A stretch of DNA of 64,000 bases from assembly GCF_010723735.1 (NCBI RefSeq), contig NZ_BLLB01000002.1, forward strand, positions 2,914,001 through 2,978,000, in the 5' to 3' direction. Made by a program: the position numbers and the translations under genes. Positions 1 through 9,586 of this stretch are shown here, in pieces; position 1 is the stretch's first letter, and every line of letters begins with the position of its first letter. Source of the DNA: Mycolicibacterium hippocampi (GTDB lineage Bacteria; Actinomycetota; Actinomycetes; Mycobacteriales; Mycobacteriaceae). The notes below the pieces were generated by a model, which ran no database searches, was not told where the DNA came from, and saw only the letters and a program-made list of their open reading frames with translations.

Positions 1-2
1 GG

Positions 3-1103
3 GTGGCCGCCGAACTCGCGCTGCCACACCGGCGTCGACGCGATCCGTTTGATGATCCGGGTCTGGATCCGGGCCGCTTGGACGACGCGATGGAACAGGC
101 GGGCGAGTCCGCAGACGATGCGCCCGCGTCCGATCCTGATCCGGAGCCGGACCCGCCTGGCGGTGGGGAAGCGCTCCCCGACGGCGACGGGCAGTCCTCA
201 CCCCAGGGTCCGACGTCGTCGAACAGCTCGAACTCCAGTGCTCCGCCCTCGGTGCCTGATTCGAGTGCTCCGCCCTCGGTGCCCAATTCGAGTGCTCCGC
301 CCTCGGAAGCCTTCCGGACCAAGGCCCTCGTCGTACCCGGCGTCGGCGAAGGCGCACCCGGACGGCGGTCCCGTGCCCGCAACCGCACCGGCACCGTGGT
401 GTCGGCAGCGCACGACACCGACGCCGGGCACGGACTGCATGTGTTCGCCACGCTACTGGCGGCAGCGGGACGCCAGGCGGCGCCCGGGCGACTGCGCCCG
501 GCGGCCGGGGACGTCCGGCGCGCGGTGCGGGAAGGACGCGAAGGCAACCTGGTGATCTTCGTCGTCGACGCGTCGGGTTCGATGGCCGCCCGAGATCGCA
601 TGTCGGCGGTCGGCGGAGCCACCCTGTCCCTGCTCCGGGACGCCTATCAGCGTAGGGACAAGGTGGCGGTGATCACCTTCCGGCAACAGGACGCCCAGGT
701 GTTGCTACCGCCGACGTCGTCGGTGCACATCGCCAGCCGCAGATTGGCCAGGTTCGACACCGGGGGCCGGACCCCGCTGGCGCAGGGCCTGCTGGCGGCC
801 CGCGACATGGTGGTGCGCGAGCGGGCCCGCGACCGTGCCCGCCGCAGCCTCGTGGTGGTCCTCACCGACGGCCGGGCAACGGGCGGACCGGACCCGGTCG
901 GCCGGGCCCGGATCGCGGCGGCGCGACTGGTCGCCGAAGGTGCCGCTGCCGTCGTCGTCGACTGCGAGACGTCCTATATCCGACTGGATTTGGCCGTCGA
1001 TCTGGCCCGGCACCTGAAGGCCCCGTCGGTGCGGCTCGATCAGCTGCGGGCCGACAACCTGACGGCGCTGGTGAAGGTGCAGGCCGACAGGGGCGCGGCA
1101 TGA
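3..1103 (+). CDS. Mg/Co-chelatase ChlD-type VWA subunit, 5' end cut by window
   Basis: C-terminal part of a fused ChlI/ChlD-type chelatase (M. tuberculosis Rv2850c type), which inserts a metal into a tetrapyrrole with ATP. The visible 366 codons hold an acidic, Pro-rich linker (about residues 15-105) and a von Willebrand factor A domain. The MIDAS metal site DASGS lies at residues 189-193, followed by [10 protein letters not shown] and LTDGRAT. The AAA+ ATPase half is not present, so the true start is almost certainly upstream and the GTG at position 3 is only the edge of the open frame. cobO and cobB follow on the same strand, which favours cobalt insertion for B12 over chlorophyll-type magnesium chelation; that is inferred from context. 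Confidence 0.85.
   Translation: MAAELALPHRRRRDPFDDPGLDPGRLDDAMEQAGESADDAPASDPDPEPDPPGGGEALPDGDGQSSPQGPTSSNSSNSSAPPSVPDSSAPPSVPNSSAPPSEAFRTKALVVPGVGEGAPGRRSRARNRTGTVVSAAHDTDAGHGLHVFATLLAAAGRQAAPGRLRPAAGDVRRAVREGREGNLVIFVVDASGSMAARDRMSAVGGATLSLLRDAYQRRDKVAVITFRQQDAQVLLPPTSSVHIASRRLARFDTGGRTPLAQGLLAARDMVVRERARDRARRSLVVVLTDGRATGGPDPVGRARIAAARLVAEGAAAVVVDCETSYIRLDLAVDLARHLKAPSVRLDQLRADNLTALVKVQADRGAA
235..310 (+). repeat. Three 27-bp tandem repeats in the chelatase linker
   Basis: Almost three copies of a 27-bp unit start at 235, 262 and 289. Each encodes SSAPPSVP(D/N) or the start of it. They lie in the low-complexity linker before the VWA domain, and because the unit is a multiple of three, copy number can change without a frameshift. 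Confidence 0.85.
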
Positions 1104-1124
1104 AGTATCAGAAGGGATGACGGG

Positions 1125-1739
1125 ATGCCTCAGGGTCAGCCACTGACGGTGCCCCGCGACGGTCTGACCACCCGGGCGCGGCGCAACGCGCAACTGCTCG
1201 CCGTGCACACCGGTCCGGGGAAGGGCAAGTCCACCGCCGCGTTCGGCATGGCGCTGCGGGCCTGGAATCAGGGCTTCGACATCGCGGTATTCCAGTTCGT
1301 CAAGAGCGCGAAGTGGAAGGTCGGGGAGGAATCGGCGCTGCGCGAACTGGGCCGCGTCCACGACGAGCGCGGGGTCGGTGGTCCGGTCGAATGGCACAAG
1401 ATGGGCGCCGGCTGGTCCTGGTCCCGCAAGACCGGCACCGAGGACGACCACGCCGCCGCAGCCGCCGACGGGTGGGCCGAGATCGCCCGCCGACTGGGCG
1501 AGCAGCGCCACGACTTCTATGTGCTCGACGAGTTCACCTATCCACTGAAGTGGGGGTGGGTCGACGTCGACGAGGTGGTCGAGGTGCTGCGGTCCCGTCA
1601 GGGAATCCAACACGTGGTGATCACCGGCCGCGACGCGCCCCCGGCCCTGCTCGACGCCGCGGACCTGGTCACCGAGATGACCAAGGTGAAGCACCCGATG
1701 GATGCCGGCCGCAAGGGTCAGAAGGGCATCGAGTGGTGA
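1125..1739 (+). CDS. cobO: Cob(I)yrinic acid a,c-diamide adenosyltransferase
   Basis: Transfers the adenosyl group of ATP to reduced cobalt in the corrinoid, a cytoplasmic step of adenosylcobalamin synthesis and salvage. The 204-aa product has the usual length. It carries a P-loop GPGKGKST at residues 30-37 and the CobA/CobO signatures VFQFVKSAKW and DFYVLDEFTYPLKWG. The ATG start is 22 nt after the chelatase stop, and cobB follows within 5 nt, so the three are probably co-transcribed. Orthologous to M. tuberculosis Rv2849c by sequence and position. Confidence 0.96.
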   Translation: MPQGQPLTVPRDGLTTRARRNAQLLAVHTGPGKGKSTAAFGMALRAWNQGFDIAVFQFVKSAKWKVGEESALRELGRVHDERGVGGPVEWHKMGAGWSWSRKTGTEDDHAAAAADGWAEIARRLGEQRHDFYVLDEFTYPLKWGWVDVDEVVEVLRSRQGIQHVVITGRDAPPALLDAADLVTEMTKVKHPMDAGRKGQKGIEW

Positions 1740-1743
1740 ACGC

Positions 1744-3123
1744 GTGGTGAGCACGCCGGCGGTGGTGATCGCGGCGCCGGCATCGGGCAGCGGGAAGACG
1801 ACCGTGGCCACCGGGCTGATGGGGGCGCTGCGCCAGGCGGGTCGCCGGGTCGCGCCGTTCAAGGTCGGCCCGGACTTCATCGACCCGGGGTACCACGCTC
1901 TGGCCGCCGGCCGGCCCGGACGCAACCTCGACCCGGTGCTCGTCGGTGACCCGCTCATCGGTCCGCTCTACCGGCACGGCAGCGACGACGCAGACATCGC
2001 CGTCGTCGAGGGCGTCATGGGCCTGTTCGACGGACGCATCAGTGACGCCGCCGACGCCGGCGGCGTCGCGCGAGGCTCCACCGCCCACGTCGCTTCGTTG
2101 CTCGGCGCACCGGTGGTGCTCGTCGTCGACGCCCGCGGCCAGAGCCACAGCGTGGCGGCGTTGTTGCACGGCTTTGCGACCTTCGATCACACCGTCCGCC
2201 TGGCCGGGGTGATCCTCAACCGCGTCGGGTCGGCGCGCCACGACCAGGTGCTGCGCCAGGCGTGTGCACAGGCCGGGGTGACGGTGCTGGGGTCGATCCC
2301 GCGCGCCGACGAGCTGGCCGTGCCGTCGCGCCACCTCGGTCTGGTCACCGCCGTCGAGCACGGCCGCCGCGCCGGCGACGCTGTCGATGCGATGACCTCG
2401 CTGGTCGCCCGCCACGTCGACCTGGACGCGGTGGCGGCCATCGCGGCCAGCAGGGTCACCGGCGAGCCGTGGACGCCGCCGCAGACCGAGCCGGAGAACG
2501 AACCGGTGATCGTCGCGCTGGCGGCGGGCAAGGCATTCACCTTCGGCTACACCGAACACGGTGAACTGCTGCGCGCGGCGGGGGCGCACGTCGTGGAGTT
2601 CGACCCGCTGCACGATCCCCTGCCCTCGGGCGCATCCGCGCTGGTGCTTCCCGGTGGATTCCCCGAGCAGTTCGGCACCGAGTTGTCGGCCAACGATCTG
2701 GTCCGCGGGCAGATCAACAGGCTCGCCGCCGCCGGCGCCCCGGTACACGCCGAATGCGCAGGGCTGACCTATCTCGTCGACGACCTCGACGGGCACCCGA
2801 TGTGCGCAGTGCTGCCGGGCTCGGCGGTGTTCACCCAGACCCTGACACTCGGGTACCGCGACGCGGTCGCGGTCGCCGACTCCTCGCTGCACGCCGTCGG
2901 GGACCGGGTGGTGGGCCACGAATTCCACCGGACCACCGTGCGCTTCGCCGGCAACCCCGATCCGGCGTGGCGCTACCGGGGCCGGGCGGGCAAAGCAGTC
3001 GAGGACGGCGTGGTCCAGGGCGGAGTGCATGCCGGCTACCTGCACACCCATCCCGCCGCCCACCCGCAGGCGATCACCCGCTTCGTCGCCGCGGCCTCGA
3101 CATCTAGGCTCGCCGGGTGGTGA
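1744..3123 (+). CDS. cobB: Cobyrinic acid a,c-diamide synthase (glutamine-hydrolysing)
   Basis: Amidates the a and c side chains of the corrin ring using glutamine and ATP. An N-terminal dethiobiotin-synthetase-like ATPase domain has the P-loop APASGSGKTT (residues 11-20 from this start). The C-terminal class I glutamine amidotransferase-like domain has its nucleophile in HAECAGLTYL (Cys338) and a late histidine in the VVGHEFHRT region. An upstream in-frame ATG at 1702 would overlap cobO by 38 nt. GTG 1744 (or 1747) is preferred because it puts the conserved AAPASGSGKTT near the N-terminus, as in the family. The stop overlaps the cysG start. Confidence 0.95.
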   Translation: MVSTPAVVIAAPASGSGKTTVATGLMGALRQAGRRVAPFKVGPDFIDPGYHALAAGRPGRNLDPVLVGDPLIGPLYRHGSDDADIAVVEGVMGLFDGRISDAADAGGVARGSTAHVASLLGAPVVLVVDARGQSHSVAALLHGFATFDHTVRLAGVILNRVGSARHDQVLRQACAQAGVTVLGSIPRADELAVPSRHLGLVTAVEHGRRAGDAVDAMTSLVARHVDLDAVAAIAASRVTGEPWTPPQTEPENEPVIVALAAGKAFTFGYTEHGELLRAAGAHVVEFDPLHDPLPSGASALVLPGGFPEQFGTELSANDLVRGQINRLAAAGAPVHAECAGLTYLVDDLDGHPMCAVLPGSAVFTQTLTLGYRDAVAVADSSLHAVGDRVVGHEFHRTTVRFAGNPDPAWRYRGRAGKAVEDGVVQGGVHAGYLHTHPAAHPQAITRFVAAASTSRLAGW

Positions 3124-4376
3124 GCACGCGTGGGCAACTCCCGGACGACGGCCAGGGGGAGAGCCAGGAGACTTCCCAGAACGCCTACCTGGTCGGTCTG
3201 CGGCTGACGGGCAAGAAGGTCGTCGTGGTGGGCGGGGGAACGGTGGCGCAGCGGCGCCTGCCCCTGTTGGTCTCCAGCGGCGCCGACGTGCACGTCATCA
3301 CCATCGCCGCCACCCCGGCTGTCGAGGCTCTCGACGGGATCACGTTGACGATGCGGCCGTTTCGTGACGGCGACCTTGACGGCGCGTGGTACGCCATCGC
3401 GGCCACCGACGATCCGGTCGTCAACGCGGCGGTCGTCGCCGAAGCCGAGCGGCGGCACCTCTTCTGCGTGCGTGCGGACGTGGCGCGCGAGGGCACGGCG
3501 GTCACGCCCGCGTCCTTCGAGTACGAGGGGCTGGCGGTGGGCGTGCTGGCCGGCGGTGAGCACCGGCGCTCGGCGGCCATCCGCTCGGCGATCCACGAGG
3601 CGCTGCAGCAGGGACTGATCGCGGCGGACACCTCGGCGGCGCCCGGCGCCGTCCCCGGCAGCGTGGCGCTGGTGGGCGGCGGTCCGGGAGACGCGGAGCT
3701 GATCACCGTGCGGGGGCGGCGCCTGCTGGCGCACGCCGACGTCGTCGTCGCCGACCGTCTCGCGCCGCAGGAACTGCTGGCCGAGCTGGCGCCCGAGGTG
3801 GAGGTGATCGATGCCGCGAAGATCCCCTACGGCCGGGCGATGGCGCAGGACGCGATCAACGACGTGCTCATCGACCGGGCCAAGGCGGGTAAGTTCGTCG
3901 TCCGGCTCAAAGGCGGTGACCCGTTCGTGTTCGCCCGCGGATACGAAGAGGTCATCGCGTGCTCGGAGGCGGGCATCCCGGTCACCGTCGTTCCTGGTGT
4001 GACCAGTGCCATAGCGGTTCCCGCGCTCGCCGGCGTTCCCGTGACCCACCGGGGCATCACCCATGAGTTCGTGGTGGTCAGTGGGCATCTCGCGCCCGAC
4101 CATCCCGAATCGTTAGTGAATTGGGATGCGCTGGCCGCGATGAGCGGCACGATTGTGCTGCTGATGGCCGTCGAGCGGATCGAACTGTTCGCCAGCGTGC
4201 TTCTTGCGGGCGGCCGACCAGCGCAGACGCCGGTGCTGGTGGTGCAGCACGGCACCACGTCGGCGCAACGAACGCTGCGCGCCACGCTCGCCGACGCGCC
4301 GGAGCGGATCCGGTCGGAAGGCATCCGGCCTCCCGCGATCATCGTGATCGGGTCCGTCGCGGGCTTCGCTGGCTAA
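3117..4376 (+). CDS. cysG: Siroheme synthase: precorrin-2 dehydrogenase / uroporphyrinogen-III methyltransferase
   Basis: Bifunctional enzyme of siroheme synthesis that also supplies precorrin-2 to cobalamin synthesis. An N-terminal Rossmann domain has KVVVVGGGTVAQRRL near residue 36, typical of the dehydrogenase/ferrochelatase module. The C-terminal SUMT module starts near residue 182 with ALVGGGPGDAELITVRG and continues with RLKGGDPFVFARG and VVPGVTSA. At about 419 aa it is close to the mycobacterial protein. Tandem GTG codons at 3117 and 3120 are both possible; 3120 would give a GTGA overlap with the cobB stop, implying translational coupling. Confidence 0.94.
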   Translation: MVSTRGQLPDDGQGESQETSQNAYLVGLRLTGKKVVVVGGGTVAQRRLPLLVSSGADVHVITIAATPAVEALDGITLTMRPFRDGDLDGAWYAIAATDDPVVNAAVVAEAERRHLFCVRADVAREGTAVTPASFEYEGLAVGVLAGGEHRRSAAIRSAIHEALQQGLIAADTSAAPGAVPGSVALVGGGPGDAELITVRGRRLLAHADVVVADRLAPQELLAELAPEVEVIDAAKIPYGRAMAQDAINDVLIDRAKAGKFVVRLKGGDPFVFARGYEEVIACSEAGIPVTVVPGVTSAIAVPALAGVPVTHRGITHEFVVVSGHLAPDHPESLVNWDALAAMSGTIVLLMAVERIELFASVLLAGGRPAQTPVLVVQHGTTSAQRTLRATLADAPERIRSEGIRPPAIIVIGSVAGFAG

Positions 4377-4395
4377 AGGATTCTTAAGAGTACTG

Positions 4396-4401
4396 TAAGG
4401 T
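4396..4401 (+). promoter_or_regulatory. -10 box of a probable leaderless efpA promoter
   Basis: TAAGGT fits the mycobacterial TANNNT -10 consensus and ends 8 nt before the efpA ATG at 4410. The 8 nt contain no Shine-Dalgarno sequence. Transcription would start at or next to the A of ATG. The surrounding 4374-4409 stretch is clearly more AT-rich than its flanks. Confidence 0.6.
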
Positions 4402-4409
4402 AACTCGTT

Positions 4410-6029
4410 ATGACGGCTCTCAATGACGCAGAGCGTGCCGCCATGCGACGTGATGCCGAGGGGAAGGGGCGACGGGTTTCAAAACGCGCCCATAACCGAG
4501 CAGCGCCCGACGCGCTCCCAGGATCCGGCACCGGTGACGGCGCCCCGCCGCGGTACGGCAAGACCCCCGCCTGGCTCCCCTCGCGCCGGTTCTTCGCTGC
4601 GGTCATCGCCATCGGCGGTATGCAGCTGCTGGCCACGATGGACAGCACGATCGCGATCGTCGCGCTGCCGAAGATCCAGGACGAACTCAGCCTGTCCGAC
4701 GCCGGCCGCAGCTGGGTCATCACCGCCTACGTGCTGACGTTCGGCGGCTTGATGCTGCTCGGTGGCCGCCTCGGTGACACCATCGGCCGCAAGCGCACCT
4801 TCATCGTCGGCGTCGCGCTGTTCACCATCGCCTCGATCCTGTGCGGCATCGCCTGGGACGAGGCCACCCTGGTGGTCGCCCGGCTGTTGCAGGGCGTCGG
4901 CGCCGCCATCGCCTCACCCACGGGTCTTGCGCTGATCGCGACGACGTTCCCGAAGGGGCCGGCGCGTAATGCCGCCACAGCGGTCTTCGCCGCGATGACG
5001 GGCGTGGGCTCGGTGATGGGTCTGGTGATCGGCGGGGCTTTGACCGAGGTGTCCTGGCGGCTGGCCTTCCTGGTCAACGTGCCCATCGGCCTGCTCGTGA
5101 TCTACCTGGCCCGCAAGACGCTGCGGGAGACCAACAAGGAGCGGCTCAAGCTCGACGCCGCAGGCGCGCTGCTGGCCACCCTGGGCTGCACGGCCGCGGT
5201 GTTCGCCTTCTCGATGGGACCTGAACAGGGCTGGCTGTCGGCGGTGACGCTCGGCTCCGGCGCCGCGGCGCTGGCCTGTATGGCCGCATTCCTCTATGTC
5301 GAACGCACAGCGGAGAACCCGGTGGTGCCGTTCGAGTTGTTCCACGACCGCAACCGGGTGGCCACGTTCGCCGCGATCTTCCTCGCCGGCGGTGTGATGT
5401 TCACGTTGACCGTCCTGATCGGCCTGTACGTGCAGGACATCATGGGCTACAGCGCACTGCGGGCGGGCATCGGCTTCATCCCGTTCGTCATCGCGCTCGG
5501 CATCGGCTTGGGCCTGTCGTCTGCGCTGGTGTCGAAGTTCCCGCCGCGGCTGCTGGTGATCGCCGGCGGCGTGCTGGTGCTGGCCGCGATGCTGTATGGC
5601 TCCACGCTCGACGCGGGCATCCCGTACTTCCCGAACCTGGTGCTCCCGATCACGGTCGGCGGCTTCGGTATCGGCATGATCGTGGTGCCTCTGACCGTGT
5701 CGGCCATCGCCGGTGTCGGGTTCGACCAGATCGGGCCGGTGTCGGCGATCGCGCTGATGCTGCAGAGCCTCGGCGGGCCGGTCGTACTGGCGATCATCCA
5801 GGCCGTCATCACGTCGCGCACGCTGTATCTGGGCGGCACCAACGGCCCGGTGAAGGACATGACCGCCGCCCAGCTGCACGCGCTGGACCAGGGCTACTCC
5901 TACGGCTTGCTGTGGGTGGCTGCGGTGGCGGTGATCGTCGGCGGGGCCGCGCTGTTCATCGGGTACACCGCCGAACAGGTGGCACACGCGCAGGAAGTCA
6001 AGGACGCGATCGACGCCGGAGAGCTCTAG
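4410..6029 (+). CDS. efpA: EfpA-type MFS drug efflux transporter (14 TM)
   Basis: Proton-driven multidrug exporter of the DHA2/QacA branch of the major facilitator superfamily in the inner membrane. After a roughly 55-residue charged cytoplasmic N-terminus, the 539-aa protein alternates hydrophobic helices. It has motif A (GGRLGDTIGRKR), the antiporter-type LLQGVGAAIASPTGLAL segment and the membrane-entry sequence MDSTIAIVALPKIQDEL. The N-terminal MTALND and C-terminal AQEVKDAIDAGEL match the M. tuberculosis EfpA ends as recalled, which fixes the start. It follows cysG by 33 nt but has its own leaderless-type promoter. Confidence 0.96.
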   Translation: MTALNDAERAAMRRDAEGKGRRVSKRAHNRAAPDALPGSGTGDGAPPRYGKTPAWLPSRRFFAAVIAIGGMQLLATMDSTIAIVALPKIQDELSLSDAGRSWVITAYVLTFGGLMLLGGRLGDTIGRKRTFIVGVALFTIASILCGIAWDEATLVVARLLQGVGAAIASPTGLALIATTFPKGPARNAATAVFAAMTGVGSVMGLVIGGALTEVSWRLAFLVNVPIGLLVIYLARKTLRETNKERLKLDAAGALLATLGCTAAVFAFSMGPEQGWLSAVTLGSGAAALACMAAFLYVERTAENPVVPFELFHDRNRVATFAAIFLAGGVMFTLTVLIGLYVQDIMGYSALRAGIGFIPFVIALGIGLGLSSALVSKFPPRLLVIAGGVLVLAAMLYGSTLDAGIPYFPNLVLPITVGGFGIGMIVVPLTVSAIAGVGFDQIGPVSAIALMLQSLGGPVVLAIIQAVITSRTLYLGGTNGPVKDMTAAQLHALDQGYSYGLLWVAAVAVIVGGAALFIGYTAEQVAHAQEVKDAIDAGEL

Positions 6030-6093
6030 CTGCGGATTCGGCGCGCTGGGCGACCGTGACGGTGCGCCGGCGCGCCCGATTCACCCGCATCAG

Positions 6094-6099
6094 TAAGGT
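6094..6099 (+). promoter_or_regulatory. -10 box of a probable leaderless proS promoter
   Basis: TAAGGT, the same hexamer at the same 8-nt distance from the start codon as upstream of efpA. It places the transcription start at or beside GTG 6108, which matches the family N-terminus MITRMSELF and argues against the earlier in-frame TTG at 6099. Confidence 0.6.
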
Positions 6100-6107
6100 T
6101 GTCCGCT

Positions 6108-7862
6108 GTGATCACCCGCATGTCCGAGCTGTTCCTGCGCACGCTGCGAGACGACCCCGCCGACGCCGAGGTGCCGAGCCACAAGTTGCTCATCAGGGCC
6201 GGCTACGTGCGTCCGGTCGCTCCCGGCCTGTACAGCTGGCTGCCGCTGGGGCTGCGGGTGCTGCGCAAGATCGAATCCGTCGTCCGCAGCGAGATGAACG
6301 CCATCGGCGGACAGGAGATCCTGTTCCCGGCGCTGTTGCCGCGCGGTCCGTACGAGACGTCGAACCGGTGGACCGAGTACGGCGACGGTGTCTTCCGGCT
6401 GAAGGACCGCCGCGGCAACGACTACATGCTCGGCCCCACGCACGAGGAGTTCTTCACGCTGACCGTCAAGGGCGAGTACTCGTCCTACAAGGACTTCCCG
6501 CTGCGGCTCTACCAGATCCAGACGAAGTACCGCGACGAAGCGCGGCCACGCGCGGGAATCCTGCGCGGCCGCGAGTTCATCATGAAGGACTCGTACTCGT
6601 TCGACGTCGACGACGAGGGGCTCGAGAACGCCTATTACGCCCATCGCGACGCCTATCAGCGGATCTTCGAGCGCCTGGCGGTGCGCTACGTGATCGTGTC
6701 GGCGGTGTCGGGCGCAATGGGCGGCAGTGCCTCCGAGGAGTTCCTGGCAGAAAGCGACGTGGGGGAGGACACCTACGTCCGCTGTCCCGAATCCGGCTAC
6801 GCCGCCAACGTCGAAGCGGTGATCACCGCCAGGCCGGATTCCATCCCGTTCGACGGGCTGCCCGAGCCGGTGGAGTACGACACCGGTGACACGCCGACGA
6901 TCGCGACGCTCGTCGAGTGGGCCAACGGCGCGGGCCTCGGCCGCGACGTCACGGCCGCGGACACGCTCAAGAACGTGCTCCTCAAGGTGCGCCAGCCCGG
7001 CGGGGAATGGGAGCTGCTCGCCGTCGGCGTGCCCGGTGACCGCGACGTCGACGACAAGCGCCTCGGCGCCGCACTGGAACCGGCGGAGTACTCGATGCTC
7101 GACGACGCCGATTTCGCCAAGTATCCGTTTCTGGTCAAGGGTTACATCGGCCCGAAGGGGCTGCTGGCCAACGGTGTTCGTTACCTGGTGGACCCGCGGA
7201 TCGTCGACGGGACATCCTGGATCACCGGTGCCGACAAGCCGGGTCGCCACGTGGTCGGGCTGGTCGCCGGGCGCGACTTCACCCCCGACGGCACCATCGA
7301 GGCCGCCGAGGTGCGCGAGGGTGACCCCTCACCCGACGGCGCGGGCACCCTGGTGGCGGCGCGGGGCATCGAGATCGGACACGTGTTCCAGCTCGGTCGC
7401 AAGTACACCGATGCGTTCACCGCCGACGTGCTCGGTGAGGACGGCAAGCCGGTGCGCCTGACGATGGGCAGCTACGGCGTCGGGGTGTCCCGGTTGGCGG
7501 CGGTGATCGCCGAACAGCACCACGACGAGCTCGGGCTGCGCTGGCCTTCGTCGGTCGCGCCGTTCGACGTGCACGTGGTCATCGCCAACAAGGACGCCGA
7601 CGCGCGCACCGGGGCCACCCAACTCGCCGCCGACCTCGACGGCCGGGGCCTCGAGGTGCTGCTCGACGACCGGAAGTCCTCACCTGGGGTGAAGTTCAAG
7701 GACGCGGAACTGCTCGGGGTGCCGTGGATCGTGGTGGTGGGCCGCGGCTGGGCCGACGGGGTGGTCGAGTTGCGCGACCGGTTCACCGGTGACAAACGCG
7801 AGGTCCCGGTTGATGCGGCGGTCGGCGACATCGTCGCCGCCGTCACGGCGCCCCGCGGATAG
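6108..7862 (+). CDS. proS: Prolyl-tRNA synthetase
   Basis: Class II aminoacyl-tRNA synthetase that charges tRNA-Pro in the cytosol. The 584-aa product is the bacterial type with the editing insertion. Motif 1 lies around [16 protein letters not shown], motif 2 is [22 protein letters not shown], the YbaK-like editing domain spans roughly residues 220-400, motif 3 is [11 protein letters not shown], and a C-terminal anticodon-binding domain ends at AAVTAPRG. Start chosen at GTG 6108 from homology and the promoter spacing. Ortholog of Rv2845c. Confidence 0.97.
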   Translation: MITRMSELFLRTLRDDPADAEVPSHKLLIRAGYVRPVAPGLYSWLPLGLRVLRKIESVVRSEMNAIGGQEILFPALLPRGPYETSNRWTEYGDGVFRLKDRRGNDYMLGPTHEEFFTLTVKGEYSSYKDFPLRLYQIQTKYRDEARPRAGILRGREFIMKDSYSFDVDDEGLENAYYAHRDAYQRIFERLAVRYVIVSAVSGAMGGSASEEFLAESDVGEDTYVRCPESGYAANVEAVITARPDSIPFDGLPEPVEYDTGDTPTIATLVEWANGAGLGRDVTAADTLKNVLLKVRQPGGEWELLAVGVPGDRDVDDKRLGAALEPAEYSMLDDADFAKYPFLVKGYIGPKGLLANGVRYLVDPRIVDGTSWITGADKPGRHVVGLVAGRDFTPDGTIEAAEVREGDPSPDGAGTLVAARGIEIGHVFQLGRKYTDAFTADVLGEDGKPVRLTMGSYGVGVSRLAAVIAEQHHDELGLRWPSSVAPFDVHVVIANKDADARTGATQLAADLDGRGLEVLLDDRKSSPGVKFKDAELLGVPWIVVVGRGWADGVVELRDRFTGDKREVPVDAAVGDIVAAVTAPRG

Positions 7863-7868
7863 CGGGAG

Positions 7869-8354
7869 CTACTCGGTTCCGCCGGGGAACGCAACGGTGG
7901 TCGCGGTGTCGCCGCGGATGCGCCGCCAGCGTGCCGCGGTGACCGCACACTCGGTCAGCGCCGTGACGCCGAAGGCCCGCACCGTCTCATCGGTCGCCTG
8001 TTCCACGACGGCCCGCCAGGCGGTGGCCGCGTCCTGCTCCATCGTCACCGCGAGATTGGCGGCGTCGGCGGGCGTGTCGACCTCCATCGGCATCGAGTAC
8101 CCGGCCGCCGGCAGCGGGGGAGCCACCTCTCGTTCCTCGAGGATCGTGATGGCCGCCTCGCGCCTGGTCCGATGCTCATCCATCGCATCGGCCACCAGGT
8201 AGTTGCGGTCGAACGTGGAGTGCGCCGACACCAACCCGTAGCCGTAGATGGTGGCGTGCTCGGTGGCGACCGCGTCGAACAGCGCGCCCTCGGCGGCATC
8301 GTCCGGCCGTGTCGGCAGTGCGGGCTCGGAGGTCGGTGAGGTCGGTGAGGTCAC
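7869..8354 (-). CDS. DUF4439 ferritin-like protein
   Basis: A 161-aa helical protein with a conserved ferritin-like DUF4439 arrangement: ALFDAVATEHATIYGYGLV, then VADAMDEHRTRREAAITILEER and ALTECAVTAARWRRIRGD. Glu and His residues recur at helix spacing, as in metal-binding four-helix bundles, but metal binding is not established. GTG 8354 forms a GTGA overlap with the stop of the upstream lipoprotein gene, so the two are translated together. This pair is the counterpart of Rv2844/Rv2843 beside proS. Function unknown. Confidence 0.82.
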   Translation of the reverse strand: MTSPTSPTSEPALPTRPDDAAEGALFDAVATEHATIYGYGLVSAHSTFDRNYLVADAMDEHRTRREAAITILEEREVAPPLPAAGYSMPMEVDTPADAANLAVTMEQDAATAWRAVVEQATDETVRAFGVTALTECAVTAARWRRIRGDTATTVAFPGGTE

Positions 8355-8887
8355 GGTGCCCCGCCGATCGGTGTCAACGCCACGCTGAAAGCTGCCGTGC
8401 ACGCAGCGCAGATCGACGCGAGCAGCCCGGCGCGATAGCCGGACAGCGCGGCGGCGGCCTGTGCGGCACTGTCGGCCGACACCCGCAGCGCGCCGATCAC
8501 GTCCTCGACGGTGGGCTCGGGCAGCACGGTGGACGACGCTGACGCCGACGTCGTCGTCGTGGTGGTGACACTCGTGGTCGGGGCGTGGCCCGTCATCCGG
8601 ACGATCTCCTCACCGAGCGCTTCGGCGTGTGCCGCCCGCTCGGCGGCGACCTCGGTCAGCGCGTCCGCGACGGAGCCACGCGCGGTCGCGGCGACCTCGG
8701 TGGCCAGCCGGCTGTCGGCCCGGGCGCGGTCCAGCGCGGTGGTGAGTTCGTCCAGATCCGGTGGGGGTGGGGCGGTGCCGCAGGCCACCGACGTCGTCGT
8801 GGTCGCCGCGAACAGGGCCAGAGCCGCCGCACCGGCCAGCACGCGTCGTCGGCTGACGATCGGCGGACGGCTCGGCACGAGCAACAT
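8351..8887 (-). CDS. Putative Tat/Sec lipoprotein, Rv2843-like
   Basis: Alanine- and threonine-rich exported protein, function unknown. The N-terminus has [15 protein letters not shown] followed by a lipobox-like SVAC. From the chosen ATG (8887) the Cys is about residue 36, giving a possible twin-arginine plus lipoprotein signal. The middle section is a predicted helical coiled region ([20 protein letters not shown]), then a Thr-rich stretch. An in-frame start at 8923 is possible but adds only a polar extension. Cotranscribed with the DUF4439 gene and divergent from rimP. Confidence 0.7.
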   Translation of the reverse strand: MLLVPSRPPIVSRRRVLAGAAALALFAATTTTSVACGTAPPPPDLDELTTALDRARADSRLATEVAATARGSVADALTEVAAERAAHAEALGEEIVRMTGHAPTTSVTTTTTTSASASSTVLPEPTVEDVIGALRVSADSAAQAAAALSGYRAGLLASICAACTAAFSVALTPIGGAP

Positions 8888-8967
8888 CCTGCCATTGCCG
8901 GGGCGGCGGCTTGGGGGCGTCATCGGTGTCGCATCGATTTACGTCATTCGGGTCGAGGACGCTGGCG

Positions 8968-8973
8968 TATCGT
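8968..8973 (+). promoter_or_regulatory. Candidate -10 box for the rimP-nusA operon
   Basis: TATCGT matches TANNNT and lies 79 nt before rimP GTG 9053, in the divergent interval with the lipoprotein gene. No good -35 is visible. A GAGGAG ribosome-binding site at 9041-9046 supports the GTG 9053 start. Confidence 0.4.
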
Positions 8974-9052
8974 GGAGTGTCGGGTCCGGGGACCGTGTTC
9001 ACACGAAACCCCTGCGAACCGTGTCCGGACAACTCAAGACGAGGAGCTCACC

Positions 9053-9586
9053 GTGGCGGAGCGGTCTACGGCACTGCCGTCGCAACGACAGGTGATCGAA
9101 CTGCTCGACGGGGAGTTCGCGCGCACCGGATTCGACATCGAGGACGTGGTGATCGACACCGCCGCGCGTCCGCCCCGGATCACGGTGATCGCCGACGGTG
9201 ACGACGGCCTGGACCTGGACGCGGTGGCCGAACTGTCCCGGGCGGCCTCGGCGTTGCTCGACGAACTGGACACCGCGCCCTACGTACTCGAGGTCACCTC
9301 GCCGGGCGTGGAGCGCCCGCTGACCACAGAGAAGCATTTCCGCCGGGCTCGCGGCCGCAAGGTGGAACTGACGCTGTCCGACGGATCGACGCTGACGGGA
9401 CGGCTGGGCGCGGTCCGCGGATCCACCGTCGACCTCGTGTTGCGCGAACGCGCCCGCGGGGAGTTCGTCGTCCGCGACATCGCTCTCGGCACCATCACCA
9501 ACGCTGTTGTCCAGGTGGAGTTCTCGCCGCCGAATCCGCACGAGCTGGAACTGGCGGGCCAATCCGGAAAGGAGGCCTCAACGTGA
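9053..9586 (+). CDS. rimP: Ribosome maturation factor RimP
   Basis: Binds the 30S precursor and helps its assembly. The 177-aa product has the two usual domains: an N-terminal alpha/beta domain ([20 protein letters not shown]) with the hallmark [14 protein letters not shown], and a C-terminal SH3-like domain ([18 protein letters not shown]). A GAGGAG ribosome-binding site 6 nt upstream decides the start. The stop overlaps nusA GTG 9583 as GTGA. The neighbours nusA-ylxR-infB-rbfA are the classic operon. Confidence 0.95.
   Translation: MAERSTALPSQRQVIELLDGEFARTGFDIEDVVIDTAARPPRITVIADGDDGLDLDAVAELSRAASALLDELDTAPYVLEVTSPGVERPLTTEKHFRRARGRKVELTLSDGSTLTGRLGAVRGSTVDLVLRERARGEFVVRDIALGTITNAVVQVEFSPPNPHELELAGQSGKEAST

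Noticed and set aside
1669..3063. 464-codon minus-strand open frame opposite cobB
   Set aside because: Shadow of cobB; no signature motifs and no regulatory signals.
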